From NCBI GenBank assembly GCA_016927965.1, contig JAFGLP010000148.1, positions 1 through 15,962 on the forward strand: a DNA stretch of 15,962 nt, written 5' to 3'. Under the pieces are notes generated by a model. It was not told the origin of the DNA and searched no databases. It worked only from the letters and a program-made list of their open reading frames with translations. A program made the position numbers and the translations under genes. Shown in pieces: positions 12,739 to 15,962 of this stretch. The number at the start of each line of letters is the position of its first letter. The stretch's first letter is position 1. This DNA is from Dehalococcoidia bacterium. GTDB taxonomy: Bacteria; Chloroflexota; Dehalococcoidia; GIF9; UBA5629.

Positions 12739-14202
12739 TCAGCCTTCAATGCCTGCGATCTTTTTCACCATGGCTTTACAGGCCTCGATATCATATTGAG
12801 AGGTTATAGCAATGCTCTCCATAATAGGGGAGCCTCCTCCATGATAATTAGCCATCATGGTAATACCGCCGGTAGCCGAACATAAAACATCACCAATGTG
12901 CATCCAGAGCTTTATAGCATCATCGATTTTGATATTGGGGTTGCGCATCGTATATTTCTTGAGCAAATCAGAGGTATCAGGATTGAGGAAGTCGGCCTCG
13001 TGCGGGAAGGTTGCCGGAATGCCGCCCGATATCTCACAAAGTATCTCATATTCATGATAAACAGCCTCTCCGGTCAGGCACCTGCCGACATTACAATAAA
13101 TAGAATGGGGAATATAACTGCCCGGTCCATAAGGTATAAAACCCTTACCAGGCATATATACTTCAGGCTTTCCCAGGGCGGAGCCGGTAAAACCTGCTGC
13201 GTATCCGAGTTCAGTAGTCCGGATTATTTCTGCATATCGATCCCGGACATGCGAAGCCTTAGCAATGCCGTTATATTCAGCCGCCAGGGCAACCGTGCCC
13301 AGTAGCAGCTCGTTCAAGGCCGGTTTACAGCCGGAATAACTGTGACGGTGAAATAGCGCAAACAGCAACGCCGCAACCGACCCGTGAGATGTCTCACCAC
13401 AAAGAAACACCCTCTCCCAGGGAATAAAACAGTTTTCAAATATGGTATATGAGTCGGAGTTGCCCTGTGCAAAGCCTTTCTTAAACACCTTGCGCTCACG
13501 CAGGTTATGCGCGGTTACTACCTGTTTTACCCCGTCATAATCAGCCGGAACAGCAAAACCCACCGCCCAGTCTTTTTCCTCCGGCAACAACGACCGCGTG
13601 GGTAAAACCAGTATTTCATCGGCTATGGATGCCAGCGAATTGTGGACCTTGCAACCGTTGACAACAATGCCATCGCTCTTACGCTCGGTTACATGCAGAT
13701 ACAAATCAGGATCAAGCTGCTGGCTGGGACGCTTCATCCTGTCGCCCTTGACGTCGGTCTGCGCACAGCATCCCACCAGGTCTTCTTTCTGGAAACGCTC
13801 CAGCCATTTCTTGAAGTTCTTATGGTACTCAGTAGCCCCATTATTTGCTTTATCAGCTTCATAAGATACGTTGTAAAGGGCATTGGAGGCATCAATGCCC
13901 ATGCAGCGCATTATGCATCCCCAGACCAGCTGGCAGAGTGCCCGCGTCATGTCCTGTTTCTTATGCAGGTCATCTGTGCTATGACAAATATGGTTGAAAC
14001 GGTTGATCGTTTCTCCCGTAAGGTGGCTCTTCGCCGTCAGCAGGTCTGTGTATTTGGGATCTTTGACCAGGTCAAAAGTAATACCCATAACATCGATGCT
14101 GGGTAATAATTGCTCATCATCCCTGTCAATCAGGTTCCCGTCGAAATAGATATTGCGCTTCTTTTTCCTCAGGTCTTCAATATATTGTTTTTTTGTCCTC
14201 AT
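12739..14202 (-). CDS. 4-hydroxybutyryl-CoA dehydratase-like flavoprotein (HpaB family) with complete [4Fe-4S] ligand set
   Basis: The product is 487 residues, close to the 490 of Clostridium AbfD. The HpaB-family FAD/substrate motifs are present: TDVKGDRMKRPSQQ (149-162), HVTERKSDGIVVNG, and FENCFIPWERVFLCGE (255-270). Residues C96 and C100 (GCIMRC), H285 and C292 (HRHSYSGC) match AbfD's cluster ligands C99, C103, H292 and C299 in spacing, and K293 and Y289 match its K300 and Y296. This supports a radical-type dehydratase acting on a 4-hydroxyacyl-CoA, with FAD and [4Fe-4S], oxygen-sensitive and cytoplasmic. Whether 4-hydroxybutyryl-CoA itself is the substrate is not shown. It starts 73 nt after the acyl-CoA dehydrogenase stop, with GGGAGAG before ATG 14202, and probably belongs to one transcript with it. 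Confidence 0.9.
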   Translation of the reverse strand: MRTKKQYIEDLRKKKRNIYFDGNLIDRDDEQLLPSIDVMGITFDLVKDPKYTDLLTAKSHLTGETINRFNHICHSTDDLHKKQDMTRALCQLVWGCIMRCMGIDASNALYNVSYEADKANNGATEYHKNFKKWLERFQKEDLVGCCAQTDVKGDRMKRPSQQLDPDLYLHVTERKSDGIVVNGCKVHNSLASIADEILVLPTRSLLPEEKDWAVGFAVPADYDGVKQVVTAHNLRERKVFKKGFAQGNSDSYTIFENCFIPWERVFLCGETSHGSVAALLFALFHRHSYSGCKPALNELLLGTVALAAEYNGIAKASHVRDRYAEIIRTTELGYAAGFTGSALGKPEVYMPGKGFIPYGPGSYIPHSIYCNVGRCLTGEAVYHEYEILCEISGGIPATFPHEADFLNPDTSDLLKKYTMRNPNIKIDDAIKLWMHIGDVLCSATGGITMMANYHGGGSPIMESIAITSQYDIEACKAMVKKIAGIEG

Positions 14203-14275
14203 TTAGTCTCTCCCTTTATTTAATCCTTGATTTCAATTCAAGGTTAATGTCGATTAGCGTCCGGCGGCAGGCTCA

Positions 14276-15466
14276 TCATCTCCGCGGTAAACCCAACCCG
14301 CGTTGGGCAATTATATTGCGTTGAATTTCCGATGTCCCCGCGCCCACCACCGCCGAAATGGAATCCAGGTAGCCGATGCCGACCCTGCCTTTCATCTGAG
14401 CATGCTTTGAACCCCTCCAGAGCTGTCCGTACTGGCCCATTATCTCCATGCCGACATTGGCGATCTTGCGGCTCAAAGTAGTTGAGACCAGCTTCAACAC
14501 CGAAGCCTCTACATTGGGGAACTGGCCGTTGTCCATCATCCACGCCGTTTTAAAGAAGAACATGTAAGCCAGCTCCACCTCGATGGCAAGCTCGGCAAGT
14601 TTCTGTCTGACGATCGGTTCTTCCCCCACAGGTCTGCCGTTACGTTTATTTTCACGGGCATATTTAACCAGGTCTTCAATCTGCCTGCGGAAGCCCCCCA
14701 TAGATATGGCCAGCCGCTCGAAATCCAGTGCAGCCATCAAGTAATAGAACCCCATATTCATCTGCCCGACAATATTCTTCTTGGGAACGCGGACATTATC
14801 CAGGAAAACTTCATTGAAAGAATGATAGCCGACGATGTTAATCAGCGGCCTTATCGTGATGCCGGGGGAACGGTTGTCCATGATAAAAAGCGTTGTTCCT
14901 TTATGGGCGGGAACGCTCATATCGGTGCGGGCCACCATCCAGCCGTAGTCAGAAACATGTGCTCCGCTGCTCCATATTTTCTGCCCGTTCACGATCAGGT
15001 CATCGCCGTCATCTACCGCCTTATTTTGCATGGAAGCCAGATCCGAACCCGAGTTAGGTTCGCTGTACCCCAGCCAGAAAATCAAACCTTCATTGATGAT
15101 CCTGGGAATCCACTCTCTCTTCAACTCTTCACTGCCGAATTTAAGTATGGTAGGAGCCGAAATTACATTTGCGGTGCCGCCGGTCGGAGCCCGGTAATAG
15201 CTCAGCCGTTCATACATAATGGCCTGCATCATAGCATTACTGCCTATACCGCCATACTCGGTAGGCGCCGACAGCAGGCCTTTTTTATACATCTTCTTGG
15301 TAAATTCCAGACGGAATGAATTCTTCTCCTCGAATTCAACAACTGCTCCATAGCCTCCTGGCCATTGAATTTGATCGTCTACCCAACCGTCAGGCAACTC
15401 CTGTTGTAAATAACCGTCCACCCAATCCCATAGTTTCTGCTCTTCCTTGTTGAATTTGAAATCCAT
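14276..15466 (-). CDS. Acyl-CoA dehydrogenase
   Basis: The product is 396 residues, standard for the family. The three domains are visible: N-terminal helices to about 125, the middle beta domain with GYSEPNSGSDLASM (133-146) and WSSGAHVSDYGWMVART (165-181), and the C-terminal helical domain ending in GAGTSEIQRNIIAQ (375-388). It oxidises the alpha-beta bond of an acyl-CoA with FAD and passes electrons to ETF. The usual catalytic Glu (YEGT in MCAD, E376) is Ala376 here. Glu250 in LDFERLAIS lies where isovaleryl-CoA dehydrogenase has its base E254, so the base may have moved to that helix; a branched or bulky substrate would fit. AAGGAGGG precedes ATG 15466 by about 9 nt. The LivF terminator lies just upstream. 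Confidence 0.94.
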   Translation of the reverse strand: MDFKFNKEEQKLWDWVDGYLQQELPDGWVDDQIQWPGGYGAVVEFEEKNSFRLEFTKKMYKKGLLSAPTEYGGIGSNAMMQAIMYERLSYYRAPTGGTANVISAPTILKFGSEELKREWIPRIINEGLIFWLGYSEPNSGSDLASMQNKAVDDGDDLIVNGQKIWSSGAHVSDYGWMVARTDMSVPAHKGTTLFIMDNRSPGITIRPLINIVGYHSFNEVFLDNVRVPKKNIVGQMNMGFYYLMAALDFERLAISMGGFRRQIEDLVKYARENKRNGRPVGEEPIVRQKLAELAIEVELAYMFFFKTAWMMDNGQFPNVEASVLKLVSTTLSRKIANVGMEIMGQYGQLWRGSKHAQMKGRVGIGYLDSISAVVGAGTSEIQRNIIAQRGLGLPRR

Positions 15467-15503
15467 CTTTAGTCTCCCTCCTTGTGTAAAGGCAAAAATT
15501 ATC

Positions 15504-15537
15504 TACGTCCGGACTGCTGGTCAACAGTCCGGACGTA
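15504..15537 (-). terminator. Intrinsic terminator after the livF-type gene
   Basis: TACGTCCGGACTG (15504-15516) pairs perfectly with CAGTCCGGACGTA (15525-15537), a 13-bp stem with an 8-nt loop. On the minus strand it is followed by GATAATTTTTGCC, giving a U5 tract. It lies 34 nt past the TAA of the ABC ATPase gene and before the acyl-CoA dehydrogenase gene, separating the two. Confidence 0.8.
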
Positions 15538-15571
15538 TGATGCATTTACAGCAGGTATACCGGATAAAAGC

Positions 15572-15962
15572 TTATAATCCTAAATATACCTTGCGCAGGA
15601 ACTCATCAGCCATCAGCTTATCGCCGGGACCTTCGCCAACAATATGCCCTTTGGACAACACATAATTCCTGCTGGCAATCTCAAATGCATAGCTGACATC
15701 CTGCTCAACCAGTAATATAGTCAACCCCATGCCGTGGATCTCCTTTAAGCGCTCGAACAGGGTCTCTTTCAGCAGCGGCGAAAGTCCTGTAGATGGCTCA
15801 TCAACCAGCAGGAGTTTCGCCTCGCCCATCAGCGACCTGGCAATAGCCAGCATGGTACGTTCACCGCCTGAAAGAGTACCAGCAGCCTGGTTCTTCCGCT
15901 TTTCCAGAGGAGGAAAAAGGTGGAAGACTCTCTCGATATTTTGCGTAAATATTTTAGCATCC
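15572..15962 (-). CDS. livF: Branched-chain amino acid-type ABC transporter ATPase LivF (5' part outside window)
   Basis: Only the last 130 codons are present; the frame stays open to the window edge. The visible part starts near FTQNIERVFHLFPPLEKRK and contains the ABC signature LSGGE, Walker B LLLVDEPSTGL, and VEQD, where LivF proteins characteristically have Gln instead of the usual switch His. The C-terminus, GEGPGDKLMADEFLRKVYLGL (split), is typical of LivF. With LivG it would power a LivHM permease. Its Walker A, and presumably the other permease genes, lie upstream outside the window. Together with the binding proteins at the left edge it suggests import of a carboxylic acid or amino acid that feeds the enzymes in between; the link between the two ends is inference. 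Confidence 0.92.
   Translation of the reverse strand, partial: DAKIFTQNIERVFHLFPPLEKRKNQAAGTLSGGERTMLAIARSLMGEAKLLLVDEPSTGLSPLLKETLFERLKEIHGMGLTILLVEQDVSYAFEIASRNYVLSKGHIVGEGPGDKLMADEFLRKVYLGL

Noticed and set aside
14225..14243. Hairpin CCTTGA/TCAAGG between the acyl-CoA dehydrogenase and AbfD-like genes
   Set aside because: A 6-bp stem with no T run on the minus strand; too weak to call a terminator, and the two genes are probably co-transcribed.

Overview
This window reads as part of an anaerobic bacterium's catabolic gene region for acyl-CoA-linked degradation of an unknown carboxylic, aromatic or isoprenoid-like compound. Almost every gene lies on the minus strand, with strong AGGAGG-type ribosome binding sites. 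An HpaB/4-hydroxybutyryl-CoA dehydratase pair, SCP2-type thiolase homologues with DUF35 partners, an acyl-CoA dehydrogenase and a Liv-type ABC transporter together suggest an uncultured Dehalococcoidia (Chloroflexota) or a Desulfobacterota/Firmicutes-like anaerobe. That placement is inference from gene content only.

In transcription order from the right edge: the end of a livF-type ATPase (15572-15962, cut by the window) and its terminator; an acyl-CoA dehydrogenase (14276-15466); an AbfD-like flavoprotein keeping all four expected [4Fe-4S] ligands (12739-14202); a PadR regulator (12086-12640) with a palindrome in front; two tandem thiolase-fold proteins (10795-11949, 9615-10793), each followed closely by the next gene, and two DUF35 zinc-ribbon/OB proteins (9116-9601, 8629-9090); a strong bidirectional terminator (8539-8582); a MarR regulator (7769-8356); a consensus promoter overlapped by an inverted repeat (7681-7725); a second HpaB-family flavoprotein lacking one cluster ligand (5997-7535); and a CrtC/AttH-like protein (4969-5937).

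Downstream of these, an insertion element (3744-4715) sits between the CrtC-like gene and an SDR oxidoreductase (2958-3710). It has 12-bp perfect terminal inverted repeats and an 8-bp target duplication. Inside, an IS1595-type transposase has been cut within its catalytic domain and joined to the tail of an HNH endonuclease gene. At the left end lie two tandem Liv-type substrate-binding lipoproteins: a decayed copy with five lesions (1197-2526) and an open copy that runs off the window (1-714).

A plausible reading: binding proteins plus the Liv permease import an acid; its CoA thioester is oxidised by the acyl-CoA dehydrogenase, dehydrated or hydroxylated by the HpaB-family enzymes, and cleaved by thiolase-fold/DUF35 complexes. 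Both thiolase-fold proteins lack the usual catalytic Cys and His, so carbon-carbon cleavage may be of retro-aldol (Ltp2-like) rather than thiolytic type. MarR and PadR probably sense a pathway intermediate. The substrate cannot be named from the sequence.
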